From Chloroflexota bacterium (GTDB lineage: Bacteria > Chloroflexota > Limnocylindria > Limnocylindrales > CSP1-4), in the NCBI GenBank assembly GCA_013695255.1, contig JACDAV010000269.1:1-12327 (forward strand): 12,327 bases of DNA. Reading direction: 5' to 3'. The notes below the pieces were generated by a model. The model saw nothing but the letters and a program-made list of their open reading frames with translations. It made no database searches and had not been told where the DNA came from. Below are positions 6,035 to 12,327 of the stretch, piece after piece (the stretch's first letter is position 1; each line of letters starts with the position of its first letter). Made by a program: the position numbers and the translations under genes.

Positions 6035-6040
6035 ATGCCC

Positions 6041-6775
6041 TCAGCGCGCCGCGGCGTCGACGCGATGCCCGGGCTGCGGCGTCGCCTGGCGCTGCACCCG
6101 GTGCTCGCGCAGGTGGAGCGCCAGGTCCAGGAGCGTCTTGAGGACGACGAGCACGACGAGCGAGCCGATCGACGTCCCGAGCCGGAGGGACACGAAGACG
6201 CCAAGGATGATCGCGACGTGGAGGATCACGACCCGACCGTACGGCGCCATCATCTCGGCGACCGGGGACGTCGTCCGGTACTCCCCGCGGCCGACGTAGT
6301 TCAGGACGAACGATGCGGCGTGGCTGATCGCCAGGCCGATCCCGCCCAGCGCGATGGCGTCCCAGCGCAGGTCGGTCGGGGATCGCTCGGTCGTCGGGCC
6401 GATCGGCGCGCCGGTGTCGGTCAGGCCGGGAAGGCCGAGGAACAGCGGCAGCGCGAACACGAAGACCCCGTGCACCAGCCAGAAGATCCCGTAGTGGAAC
6501 AGGAAGAACGGCACGAGGAAGACCTTCGACGCCGATGACGTCCAGCTGCCCGTGGGCGTCGGCCCGTTCGAGGCCACGGAGCCGGCCGCGCCGACGATGC
6601 GGGCGATCGCGAGCAGGCCCACGATCCCGTTCTCGAGCCAGTACAGGACGAGGAGCGACTGGGCGTTCCAGCCCCACAGCAGGACACCGGCCAGGGGCAG
6701 CAGGTTGAACCCGAGGAGGAGGACGACCGCCGCCGCCGACGAGCCGCCCCGGTACAGGCGAACGAGGCGTTCCAC
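6041..6775 (-). CDS. DUF6498-like integral membrane protein
   Basis: A 244-residue membrane protein starting at GTG 6775, chosen for the TAGCAT -10 6 nt upstream. About six hydrophobic stretches are seen: roughly 12-35, 38-63, 86-116, 142-165, 180-198 and 200-218. The combinations LVLYWLENGIVGLLAIARI (40-60) and VPFFLFHYGIFWLVHGVFVF (split as VPFFLFHYGI and FWLVHGVFVF) match what I know of DUF6498 proteins, a family of unknown function found in many bacteria. The C-terminus is basic (HLREHRVQRQATPQPGHR). It is convergent with the regulator and divergent from the 6875 gene, so it is probably monocistronic. The family call rests on memory of its motifs; no function can be given. Confidence 0.75.
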   Translation of the reverse strand: MERLVRLYRGGSSAAAVVLLLGFNLLPLAGVLLWGWNAQSLLVLYWLENGIVGLLAIARIVGAAGSVASNGPTPTGSWTSSASKVFLVPFFLFHYGIFWLVHGVFVFALPLFLGLPGLTDTGAPIGPTTERSPTDLRWDAIALGGIGLAISHAASFVLNYVGRGEYRTTSPVAEMMAPYGRVVILHVAIILGVFVSLRLGTSIGSLVVLVVLKTLLDLALHLREHRVQRQATPQPGHRVDAAAR

Positions 6776-6781
6776 CCTCGA

Positions 6782-6787
6782 ATGCTA
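6782..6787 (-). promoter_or_regulatory. -10 element of a leaderless promoter for the DUF6498-like gene
   Basis: TAGCAT on the minus strand, 6 nt (TCGAGG), then GTG 6775. It lies in a 99-bp divergent gap shared with the TACACT promoter at 6862. Confidence 0.55.
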
Positions 6788-6861
6788 GCGCCGCCATGGC
6801 CAGGCGGGCCAACCGGGTCGCATCGCGGGGCGAGCACGACGGACAGCGTGGCCACTGGCCG

Positions 6862-6867
6862 TACACT
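6862..6867 (+). promoter_or_regulatory. -10 element of a leaderless promoter for the membrane protein/NUDIX pair
   Basis: TACACT, 7 nt (CGAACCG), then ATG 6875, with no Shine-Dalgarno sequence. It fixes the start of the downstream gene. Confidence 0.55.
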
Positions 6868-6874
6868 CGAACCG

Positions 6875-7297
6875 ATGGATGACCCCCGCTGGGAGCCGGG
6901 TATGCCGGCCCTCGATCGCCAGGCGCCCCGCTCCACGCCCCTGCCGCCGAGCCTGGCCGTCCTGCCACCCCGCTCCGTGCCGGAGGTCGCGCCCACGCCC
7001 CTCCAGCGCCAGTACGTCAACCTGTCCGTGGTGGCCCTGGTTGCCGGGGCCGTCGCGATCACCGCCCTCGAGCTCGGCGCGCCACTGGGCAGCCCGCTGG
7101 TCAAGGGCTGCGTCCTTGTCGCGGCGCCGATCCTGGTGCTTACCACCGGCGACGCCGCGATCCGGATCTGGCGATCCGCCTGGGCCTGGATGCCGGTCAA
7201 CCGGGGCCGGGCGCTGTTCCGCCTGGCCTGGTTCGGGACGGCCGTGCTCTTCCTGGTCGTGATCGTCCTCGCGGCCGGCGTCGTCCTGCGGGCATGA
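6875..7297 (+). CDS. Small membrane protein of unknown function with proline-rich N-terminus
   Basis: A 140-residue protein starting at ATG 6875, placed 7 nt after a TACACT -10. The first 45 residues are Pro-rich and hydrophilic (for example STPLPPSLAVLPPRSVPEVAP), probably a disordered cytoplasmic tail. Three hydrophobic segments follow at about 48-68, 76-92 and 117-139, with a Trp/Arg-rich link (RIWRSAWAWMPVNRGR) between the second and third. I recognise no family. The NUDIX gene begins 7 bases after its stop, so the two are very likely co-transcribed. A longer in-frame opening back to 6782 exists but lies upstream of the promoter-like element. Confidence 0.65.
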   Translation: MDDPRWEPGMPALDRQAPRSTPLPPSLAVLPPRSVPEVAPTPLQRQYVNLSVVALVAGAVAITALELGAPLGSPLVKGCVLVAAPILVLTTGDAAIRIWRSAWAWMPVNRGRALFRLAWFGTAVLFLVVIVLAAGVVLRA

Positions 7298-7304
7298 CGG
7301 TCGC

Positions 7305-7934
7305 ATGACGGCCGAGCCTGCGCCGGACCGGGGATCGGACGCCCGGTCGACGGACATCCCGTCCGGTGGGGGCGTGCCGCCGTGGCTCGGGGCGATGCTC
7401 AACTTCTGCTCGCGCTGCGGTGGCGAGCTCGAGTTCGGGACGGTGCCCGGGGAGGAGCGCGAGCGGCTCGCCTGTGCGGCGTGCGGCCACATCGCGTACG
7501 TCAACCCGCGGCTCGTCGTCACGACCCTGCCGGTGACCGACGACGGCCGGCTCATCCTCCTGCGGCGCGGCATCGAGCCCGGGCGGGGTTGGTGGGCACA
7601 GCCGGGCGGCTTCCTCGAGGTCGACGAGACGGTCGGCGAGGCGGGCATCCGCGAGACGTACGAGGAGACCGGGCTGGTCGTGGAGCCCGGCCAGATCGTC
7701 GGCCTGTACAGCCGCCTGGAGGCGGCCGTGGTGGTGATCGCGTTCGAGGCGCGGGTGGTGCGCGGCCAGTTCCGCCCGAACCCGGAGGCCCTCGAGATCT
7801 CGGCCTTCGCCCCCGAGGCGATCCCGTGGTCCGGCATCGCGTTCAAGACGACCTACTGGGCGATCCGGGACTGGCTCCACCGGCGCCGGCCGGACCTCTC
7901 GGCTCCAGCCTGGCCCGAGGGTGGCCCGGACTGA
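7305..7934 (+). CDS. NUDIX hydrolase with N-terminal zinc ribbon (NudC-like architecture)
   Basis: NUDIX enzymes cleave nucleoside diphosphates linked to another group. This one is 209 residues from ATG 7305. A zinc ribbon comes first: CSRC (C35, C38) and CAAC (C57, C60), followed by YVNPRLVV, which commonly links the ribbon to the catalytic domain. The NUDIX box is intact at 102-124: G-x5-E-x7-RE-x2-EE-x-G-L, including E117, E120 and E121 for metal binding. The substrate cannot be told from the motif; NudC-like NADH/NAD-cap hydrolysis is possible, but the protein is shorter than NudC and I do not see the NudC-specific array after the box. An internal ATG (7395) giving MLNFCSRCGG is an alternative start, because the first 30 residues look unconserved. 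It follows the 140-residue membrane protein by 7 nt. Confidence 0.88.
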   Translation: MTAEPAPDRGSDARSTDIPSGGGVPPWLGAMLNFCSRCGGELEFGTVPGEERERLACAACGHIAYVNPRLVVTTLPVTDDGRLILLRRGIEPGRGWWAQPGGFLEVDETVGEAGIRETYEETGLVVEPGQIVGLYSRLEAAVVVIAFEARVVRGQFRPNPEALEISAFAPEAIPWSGIAFKTTYWAIRDWLHRRRPDLSAPAWPEGGPD

Positions 7935-7940
7935 CCGGTG

Positions 7941-7964
7941 GCGCCATGCCCGGAGGCACGGCGC
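7941..7964. terminator. Bidirectional hairpin between the convergent NUDIX and Kef genes
   Basis: GCGCCATGCC (7941-7950) and GGCACGGCGC (7955-7964) form a 10-bp stem with one A-C mismatch around a CGGA loop. It fits within the 31 bases between the two stop codons (7934 and 7966). GC-rich and without a U-tract. Confidence 0.5.
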
Positions 7965-7965
7965 G

Positions 7966-9651
7966 TCAGGGACCGTACACGTCGCGTCGGAGGCCCATCA
8001 CGATCGCCGTCAGCTCGGGGCCGGAGACGCCCATTCGCTGGAGCGCGTGGCGCGCGAGCTCGAACGCCGCCTCAGCCTCGGGATCGGCGACGCGCCGCGC
8101 TCCGAGGCGCCGCAGAGCGGCGGCCTCCGTGCGACCGCGTGCCCGAGAGGCGACCATCAGGTTCGGATTGAGTGCCAGTGCTCGCTCGATGGCGAGCCTG
8201 GCCGTCAGCGCGTCGCCGATCGCGACGATCAGCACACGAGTCCGGTCGAGGCCGGCCCGGGCGAGGATCGCCGGGTTGGCGGCGTCGCCGTAGAGCGTCG
8301 ACGCGCCGGTTCGGGCGATCTCGTCGAGCCGTCGGGCGTCGCGGTCGACGACGACGCATCGGAAGCCGCGCGCCCGTGCCGCGGCGATCACCACCCGCCC
8401 GACACGCCCGGCGCCGAGCACGACGATGCCGGGTCGCTGCTCGGCCTGCGTCCGGTCGAGCGCCGCCTCGCCCCGGATGGTGGGCGCCGATCCCGGCCGC
8501 GGTGGCTCGCGGCGCGGCAGGACGGCGGCAGTGGGGCCGGCGGCCGACCGTCGCTCCCAGCGCTCGGCCAGTCGGCCGGCGACGTCCAGCGCGAGGGGGC
8601 TGACGAGGATGGAGACGACCGCCGTGCCGAGGATCACGTTGGCGGTCGCCGCGTCGATGATGCCGAGCTGGAGGGCGTCCTCGGCGATGATGAAGCTGAA
8701 CTCGCCGACCTGGGCGAGCGCCGCTCCCAGGAGGAGCGAGGACCGCGTCGGCAGGCCGAGCGCCCGGCCAAGACCCGCCGCGACGAGGCCCTTGGCGGCC
8801 ACGGCGAGGATCACCAGCAGGATCACCGCCGGCGCCGAGACGAGGAGCGCGACCGGGTCGACGAGCATCCCGACGGAGACGAAGAAGAGCACCGCGAACA
8901 GGTCGCGGAACGGGACCACCTCGCCGGCCGCCTGGTGCGCGACCTCGGATTCCGAGACGATGATCCCGGCCACGAAGGCGCCCAGTGCCAGCGAGAGGCC
9001 GAATACGGCGCTTGACACGAACGCCGTCAGCAGCGCCGTCGCGAAGACGGCCAAGAGGAAGAGCTCCGATCCGAGCCGCGCCACCGCCCCGAAGACCCAC
9101 GGCAGGAGCCTCGTCCCGACGAGGTAGGCGATCGCCAGGAACGCCGCGGCTTTCAGGATCGCGAGCGCGAACGGGCCGACGACGTCCGCCCCGGTCAGCG
9201 GCGGCAGGGCGACGATGAACACGATCGTCGCGATGTCCTGGACGATCGCCCAGCCGATCGCGGCGCGTCCATGAACACTGTCCAGCTCGCCCCGGTCGAG
9301 CAGCGACTTGAGGATCACCAATGTCGAGCTGATCGAGAGGCAGGCGCCCACGACCAGGGCGGCCCGCAGATCGAGCCCGAGCGCCAGCCCGGCGCCGCAG
9401 CCGAGCGCCATGACCGCGAGCACCTGGAGCACCCCGCCGGGAACGGCGACGCGACCGACCTCCCGGAGCTCGCGGATCGAGAACTGGATCCCGAGTGCGA
9501 ACAGCAGCAGGACGACGCCCACATCGGCCAGCACCGAGATCCGCTCGACGTCGCCCACGAACCCCGGCGTGAACGGACCGATCACGATCCCGGCCAGCAG
9601 GTAGCCGACGATGGCCGGCTGGCGCAGCCGCACCGCGAGCGCCCCGCCCAC
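7966..9651 (-). CDS. Kef-type K+/H+ antiporter (CPA2) with C-terminal TrkA-N domain; true N-terminus upstream
   Basis: A monovalent cation/proton antiporter of the inner membrane, 561 residues in the continuous frame from GTG 9651. The transporter part (about 1-360) shows LRQPAIVGYLLAGIVIGPFTPGF (LRQPAIVGYLLAGI at 9-22, then VIGPFTPGF), SISSTLVILKSL (106-117), the QD motif of K+/H+ exchangers (Q138-D139), SELFLLAVFA, and LAQVGEFSFII (312-322). The cytoplasmic TrkA-N/RCK Rossmann domain starts near 408 (VLGAGRVGR 411-419, then VVVDRD) and normally binds NAD(H) or nucleotide to gate transport. Starting at 9651 would remove half of the first membrane helix; the same frame stays open to 9750 with no ATG/GTG/TTG. 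A GTG at 9740 in another frame gives a fitting N-terminus if 2 nt are removed. It converges on the NUDIX gene. Confidence 0.88.
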   Translation of the reverse strand: MGGALAVRLRQPAIVGYLLAGIVIGPFTPGFVGDVERISVLADVGVVLLLFALGIQFSIRELREVGRVAVPGGVLQVLAVMALGCGAGLALGLDLRAALVVGACLSISSTLVILKSLLDRGELDSVHGRAAIGWAIVQDIATIVFIVALPPLTGADVVGPFALAILKAAAFLAIAYLVGTRLLPWVFGAVARLGSELFLLAVFATALLTAFVSSAVFGLSLALGAFVAGIIVSESEVAHQAAGEVVPFRDLFAVLFFVSVGMLVDPVALLVSAPAVILLVILAVAAKGLVAAGLGRALGLPTRSSLLLGAALAQVGEFSFIIAEDALQLGIIDAATANVILGTAVVSILVSPLALDVAGRLAERWERRSAAGPTAAVLPRREPPRPGSAPTIRGEAALDRTQAEQRPGIVVLGAGRVGRVVIAAARARGFRCVVVDRDARRLDEIARTGASTLYGDAANPAILARAGLDRTRVLIVAIGDALTARLAIERALALNPNLMVASRARGRTEAAALRRLGARRVADPEAEAAFELARHALQRMGVSGPELTAIVMGLRRDVYGP

Positions 9652-9740
9652 CAGTGCGGCGGCCAGCGCCGCACCGAGATCGAGGATGAAGCGAAGCTGC
9701 TCGGTCAGCTGGAGGTCGAGAGAGCCGTGGGGTCCGGCAC
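9652..9740 (-). pseudogene. Displaced N-terminal coding segment of the Kef antiporter (2-nt register shift)
   Basis: GTG 9740 opens MPDPTALSTSS and then stops (TGA). In the antiporter's frame the same DNA reads SLDLQLTEQLRFILDLG and continues into the first membrane helix, but lacks a standard start. Removing one CT from the CTCTCT run (about 9718-9724) joins the two as MPDPTALDLQLTEQLRFI, a normal antiporter opening. The neighbouring antiporter also starts MPDP. Explanations are an indel, a read error, phase variation, or a rare CTG start (9708). Confidence 0.5.
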
Positions 9741-9749
9741 CGTCAGGCC

Positions 9750-9755
9750 ATTATC
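9750..9755 (-). promoter_or_regulatory. -10 element upstream of the Kef antiporter
   Basis: GATAAT (5 of 6 to TATAAT) lies 9 nt before GTG 9740, so the transcript would begin 2-4 nt before it, nearly leaderless. This supports 9740 as the intended start and separate transcription from the NhaP-type gene. Confidence 0.45.
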
Positions 9756-9764
9756 GGGTGCGCG

Positions 9765-9785
9765 ACGGCCGTTCCCGAGGCCCGT
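9765..9785 (-). terminator. Hairpin between the two antiporter genes
   Basis: ACGG(G)CC pairs with GGCCGT, a 6-bp stem with one bulged G and an 8-nt loop. It sits just after the NhaP-type stop (9789) and before the GATAAT promoter. Weak stem, no U-tract. Confidence 0.35.
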
Positions 9786-9788
9786 GCG

Positions 9789-11135
9789 TCAGCCGTGGAG
9801 CGCCTTGTGCCGGCGCTCCCGGATGCGGTCGTAGCGGGCCATGAGCGGCGTGACGGAGATCCCGTGCACCACGATCGACAGGGCCATCACGGTCAGGACG
9901 ATCGACGCCAGGCGGGCGCCGATCGGGTCCGGCAGGCCGGCGTGCGACAGGGCGAACATGAGGTAGTAGAGCGAGCCGATCCCGCGGATGCCGAACCACG
10001 CGATATAGGCGACCTGGAGGCGCGGCAGCCCGGAGCCGACCAGTCCGGCTGCGACGGCAAGGGGCCGGAGCACGAGGAACAGCAATGCTGCGAAGGCGAC
10101 GCTCTCCCAGGCGAGGTCGACCGTCGCCAGCATCGCGCCGACCAGGACGACCAGCGTGATCTCGCCGATGCGCTCGAGCTGTTCGTTGAACTCGAGCAGG
10201 ACGCTGGCCATGTACGCCGGCCCCCGCTCCGGGTCGGTGGCCGTCTCGAGTGGGTCCGCGGCGCCGCGGTGGGCTGCCTCGACCAGCTGCGGGTCCTCCG
10301 GCTCCTCGCCGGTCGCCTGGACCTCGATCCTGCGCACCGCCAGCCCGGCCGCGAACACGGCCAGGAAGCCATAGGTCCCCGCCCACAGGGCGAGCCCGTA
10401 CGACAGCGCGATGAGACCCAGGCCCAGGAACTCGTCGAGCCCGGTCGCCTCGCGATGCGTCCGGCGGAGGTACAGCACCAGCCGTCCGATCAGCGTGCCG
10501 GCAACCGCACCGATGGCCAGCCCGCCGGCCACCGCCCAGGCCAGGTCCACGGTCAGCCAGCGGACGCCGCTCGCGCCGAGCTCGTGGAACCCGAGCACGC
10601 CAAGACCCAGCATGACGAACGGGAAGGCGCTGCCGTCGTTCAGGCCGGCCTCGGCCGTCAGGCTGTACCGGAGCGCCTCGATGTCGGTCGGACGGGCGAC
10701 CTGGACGTCGGACGCGAGGACCGGATCGGTCGGCGCGAGCACCCCGCCCAGCAGGATCGCGACGCCGAGCGGCAGCCCGAGCCACAGCACGCCGGTGAGG
10801 GCAATGAGCCCGACCGTGACGGCCATCGACACGACGGCCAGCCGGACCGGGATCCGCCAGCGGCCGGCGCGCAGCGGCTCGCGCAGCTTGAGGCCGGCCG
10901 TGAACAGCGAGACGATGACCGCCAGCTCGGTCAGGAGCTCGAGCAGCCCTGCGTCGTCGACCGGCGAGAGATCGATCAGCCCGACACCAAGCGGGCCGAC
11001 TGCCGCGCCCACGGCCAGGTAGAGCAGCGACGCGGTCAGCGGCAGCCGCCGCAGCAGCGAGGCCGAGAGCGCCACGAGCAGCAGCGTCGCGCCGGCCAGC
11101 ACGAACCAGCGCGGGTCGGTGATCGGATCGGGCAC
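9789..11135 (-). CDS. NhaP-type Na+(K+)/H+ antiporter (CPA1)
   Basis: A 448-residue inner-membrane cation/proton exchanger. About 12-13 hydrophobic helices span the length. Signature motifs: APTDPVLASDVQ (134-145, the unwound-helix TDP motif), EAGLNDGSAFPF (162-173, with the N166-D167 pair that defines electroneutral CPA1/NhaP exchangers), and FGIRGIGSLYYL near 385-396. A charged cytoplasmic insert (about 275-320, EVQATGEEPEDPQLVEAAHR and following) separates the two halves and may be regulatory. There is no C-terminal nucleotide-binding domain, unlike the adjacent Kef protein. Start GTG 11135; no clear promoter or ribosome site precedes it. It lies 47 bases after the glucokinase stop, so transcription from that gene is possible. 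Ion preference cannot be read from the sequence. Confidence 0.9.
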   Translation of the reverse strand: MPDPITDPRWFVLAGATLLLVALSASLLRRLPLTASLLYLAVGAAVGPLGVGLIDLSPVDDAGLLELLTELAVIVSLFTAGLKLREPLRAGRWRIPVRLAVVSMAVTVGLIALTGVLWLGLPLGVAILLGGVLAPTDPVLASDVQVARPTDIEALRYSLTAEAGLNDGSAFPFVMLGLGVLGFHELGASGVRWLTVDLAWAVAGGLAIGAVAGTLIGRLVLYLRRTHREATGLDEFLGLGLIALSYGLALWAGTYGFLAVFAAGLAVRRIEVQATGEEPEDPQLVEAAHRGAADPLETATDPERGPAYMASVLLEFNEQLERIGEITLVVLVGAMLATVDLAWESVAFAALLFLVLRPLAVAAGLVGSGLPRLQVAYIAWFGIRGIGSLYYLMFALSHAGLPDPIGARLASIVLTVMALSIVVHGISVTPLMARYDRIRERRHKALHG

Positions 11136-11149
11136 GCGTCAGCGGGGGA

Positions 11150-11173
11150 GGGCGCCGCCGGCGCGCGCCGCCC
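11150..11173 (-). terminator. GC-rich inverted repeat downstream of polyphosphate glucokinase
   Basis: GGGCG and CGCCC flank a further self-complementary GC block in the 47-bp gap between the glucokinase stop and the NhaP-type start. Several alternative folds are possible, and there is no U-tract, so a terminator is only suggested. Confidence 0.3.
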
Positions 11174-11182
11174 GCGGGTCGG

Positions 11183-11956
11183 TCAGGACTGGTCCAGCTT
11201 CTCGGCCGCCGCGAGCGCCGCGCCCACGATCCCGGCGTCGTTGAGCAGCGTGGCCGGGACGACTGGCACGCGGCTGGTCAGGCGCGGCAGGAACTTCTCC
11301 GACCGCTTGCTCACGCCGCCGCCCAGGACGATCACGTTCGGCCAGACCAGCTGGTCGATCCGGTCGATGTGCTCATCGAGGTCCGTGGCCCATGCCTTCC
11401 ACGACAGCCCGCGCTTGGTTCGTGCCGCGGCGGCCGATCGACGCTCGGCGGCCCGGCCGCGAATCTCCATCTGCCCGAACTCGGTGTTCGGGACCAGCTT
11501 GCCGTCGACGAACAGCGCGGAGCCCACGCCGGTCCCGAGCGTCAGGAACACGACCACGCCCTGGCGGTCCTTGCCGCCGCCGTAGCGCATCTCGGCCAGA
11601 CCGGCCGCGTCCGCATCGTTGAGCACGGTCACCGGGCGCTTGAGACCCTGGGACAGCGCGGCCTCCACCTCGAAGTCGATCCAGGCCGGGTCGATGTTGG
11701 AGGCAAGCTTGGCGACGCCGTCGAGCACGACTGACGGGACGCCGACGCCGATCGCGGCATCTTCGGGGACGTCCGGATCCTTGAGGACGCGCCGCACGAG
11801 CCGGCGGATCGAGGCCAGCACCGCCTGCGGGGTGGAGGGGTCGGGCGTGGGAACGCGGATCCGCTCGGACGCAAACTGGCCGGTCTTGAGGTCGACGCCG
11901 GCCGCCTTGATGCCGCTGCCTCCGACGTCGACGCCGATCGCGATCCGCTGGGCCAT
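11183..11956 (-). CDS. ppgK: Polyphosphate glucokinase (ROK family)
   Basis: Phosphorylates glucose to glucose-6-phosphate using polyphosphate, often also ATP, in the cytoplasm. The protein has 257 residues, close to mycobacterial PPGK. Seen: phosphate-binding GVDVGGSGIK (8-17), SNIDPAWIDF (86-95), the catalytic VLNDADAAGLAE (111-122, base D114), LTLGTGVGSAL (139-149), and the PPGK-specific NTEFGQMEIRGRAAERRSA (157-175), where other ROK proteins carry the zinc motif CxCGxxGC. WPNVIVLGGGVSK and PVVPATLLNDAGIVGAA complete the pattern. Start ATG 11956 is preceded by an AGGGAGG ribosome site and a TAGAAT -10, so unlike its neighbours it has a conventional leader. Function confident. Confidence 0.95.
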   Translation of the reverse strand: MAQRIAIGVDVGGSGIKAAGVDLKTGQFASERIRVPTPDPSTPQAVLASIRRLVRRVLKDPDVPEDAAIGVGVPSVVLDGVAKLASNIDPAWIDFEVEAALSQGLKRPVTVLNDADAAGLAEMRYGGGKDRQGVVVFLTLGTGVGSALFVDGKLVPNTEFGQMEIRGRAAERRSAAAARTKRGLSWKAWATDLDEHIDRIDQLVWPNVIVLGGGVSKRSEKFLPRLTSRVPVVPATLLNDAGIVGAALAAAEKLDQS

Positions 11957-11966
11957 CGTGGCAAAT

Positions 11967-11973
11967 CCTCCCT
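11967..11973 (-). promoter_or_regulatory. Strong Shine-Dalgarno site of ppgK
   Basis: AGGGAGG on the minus strand, 10 nt before ATG 11956. It is the best ribosome site in the window and contrasts with the leaderless genes. Confidence 0.65.
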
Positions 11974-12001
11974 GGTGGCCGTCAGTTGCGGCGGCGGGCC
12001 G

Positions 12002-12007
12002 ATTCTA
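12002..12007 (-). promoter_or_regulatory. -10 element for ppgK
   Basis: TAGAAT (5 of 6 to TATAAT) on the minus strand, in the 75-bp gap after the luciferase-like gene. The predicted transcript has a leader of about 40 nt that includes the AGGGAGG site. No clear -35. Confidence 0.45.
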
Positions 12008-12031
12008 GTCGCGTCGCGGGTCGCCGATACG

Positions 12032-12327
12032 TCAGCGGGCCGCGACGGGCTGGGCGCCCTCGAGCTCCGCACCCGCCTCGAGCGCGTCCTCCCGGAACGC
12101 CTCGAGCGCGCCCGGATCCTGCGCCGAGGCACGGACCATCGTCATCACCCGGCTGACGCCCGCCTCGCGGTAGGCCGCCAGCAGGGCCGCACGGGATGGC
12201 GCCTCGTCGAGCTGGGCCCACCAGATGTGGGCCGACACCTTGAGGGTATCCGGGTCCCGCCCGATCTCCTCGCAACGCTGGCGGATGATCGGCATCGCGT
12301 CGTCGCGCAGCTCGTCCGGCGGCATGC
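12032..12327 (-). CDS. Luciferase-like monooxygenase (LLM, probably F420-dependent) C-terminal part, truncated by the window edge
   Basis: The gene runs in from the right edge; only about the last 98 residues are visible. MPPDELRDDAMPIIRQRCEE, then GRDPDTLKVSAHIWW (the C(E)E.GRDP.TL..S pattern), then a short helix-rich tail with YREAGVSRVMTMV (the AGV.R... strand) match the C-terminal end of the TIM-barrel LLM family. These are flavin or F420-dependent oxidoreductases. The ATG at 12325 falls inside the conserved region, so it is an internal methionine, not the start. F420 use is an inference from family abundance in such genomes; the cofactor-binding part lies outside the window. It precedes ppgK on the same strand with its own gap and promoter between. 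Confidence 0.75.
   Translation of the reverse strand, partial: MPPDELRDDAMPIIRQRCEEIGRDPDTLKVSAHIWWAQLDEAPSRAALLAAYREAGVSRVMTMVRASAQDPGALEAFREDALEAGAELEGAQPVAAR

Noticed and set aside
9795..11585. A 596-codon open frame on the plus strand opposite the NhaP-type antiporter and ppgK
   Set aside because: It lies across two genes with strong family motifs and encodes a Glu/Arg/Gln/Gly-rich repeat-like product, typical of an antisense shadow in GC-rich DNA.

Overview
The window is GC-rich DNA with densely packed genes on both strands and almost no non-coding space. Leaderless -10/start arrangements, a polyphosphate glucokinase, an F420-type luciferase-like oxidoreductase and an HxlR regulator with a C-terminal cysteine cluster suggest an uncultured Chloroflexota (Limnocylindria/Ellin6529-like) or, less likely, an actinobacterium. 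This placement is inference from gene content; there is no rRNA or other phylogenetic marker.

Layout. 1-160: tail of an unrecognised + strand ORF. 230-850 (-): a homolog of the KamB/NpmA 16S rRNA A1408-N1 methyltransferases whose first 15 codons are cut off by one in-frame TAA. 916-3119 (+): a two-gene purine operon in which purK carries an N-terminal GrpB (UPF0157) domain and overlaps purE by 4 bases. 3140-3529 (-): a small DoxX-like membrane protein. 3584-5481 (-): two adjacent HtrA/S1C-type serine proteases without visible export signals, divergent from an HxlR regulator (5578-6003, +); an AT-rich 22-bp imperfect palindrome lies over the predicted protease promoter. 6041-6775 (-): a DUF6498-like membrane protein. 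6875-7934 (+): a small membrane protein of unknown role followed by a zinc-ribbon NUDIX hydrolase. 7966-9740 (-): a Kef/CPA2 K+/H+ antiporter with a TrkA-N domain whose N-terminus appears split by a 2-nt register change. 9789-11135 (-): an NhaP/CPA1 antiporter. 11183-11956 (-): polyphosphate glucokinase. 12032-12327 (-): C-terminal part of a luciferase-like monooxygenase, cut by the window edge.

How the genes fit together. PurK and PurE catalyse consecutive steps that convert AIR to CAIR. The HxlR gene and the protease pair look like one regulated stress or protein-quality module. The two antiporters use different ion-coupling chemistries, and the hairpin and promoter between them suggest separate transcription. 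Five genes share the pattern TAnnnT, then 6-7 nt, then ATG/GTG, so much of the window is probably transcribed without leaders. The most notable points are the interrupted A1408 methyltransferase homolog, the GrpB-PurK fusion, the HxlR/twin-protease module with its candidate operator, and the displaced antiporter N-terminus. I see no mobile element, CRISPR array, tRNA or rRNA.
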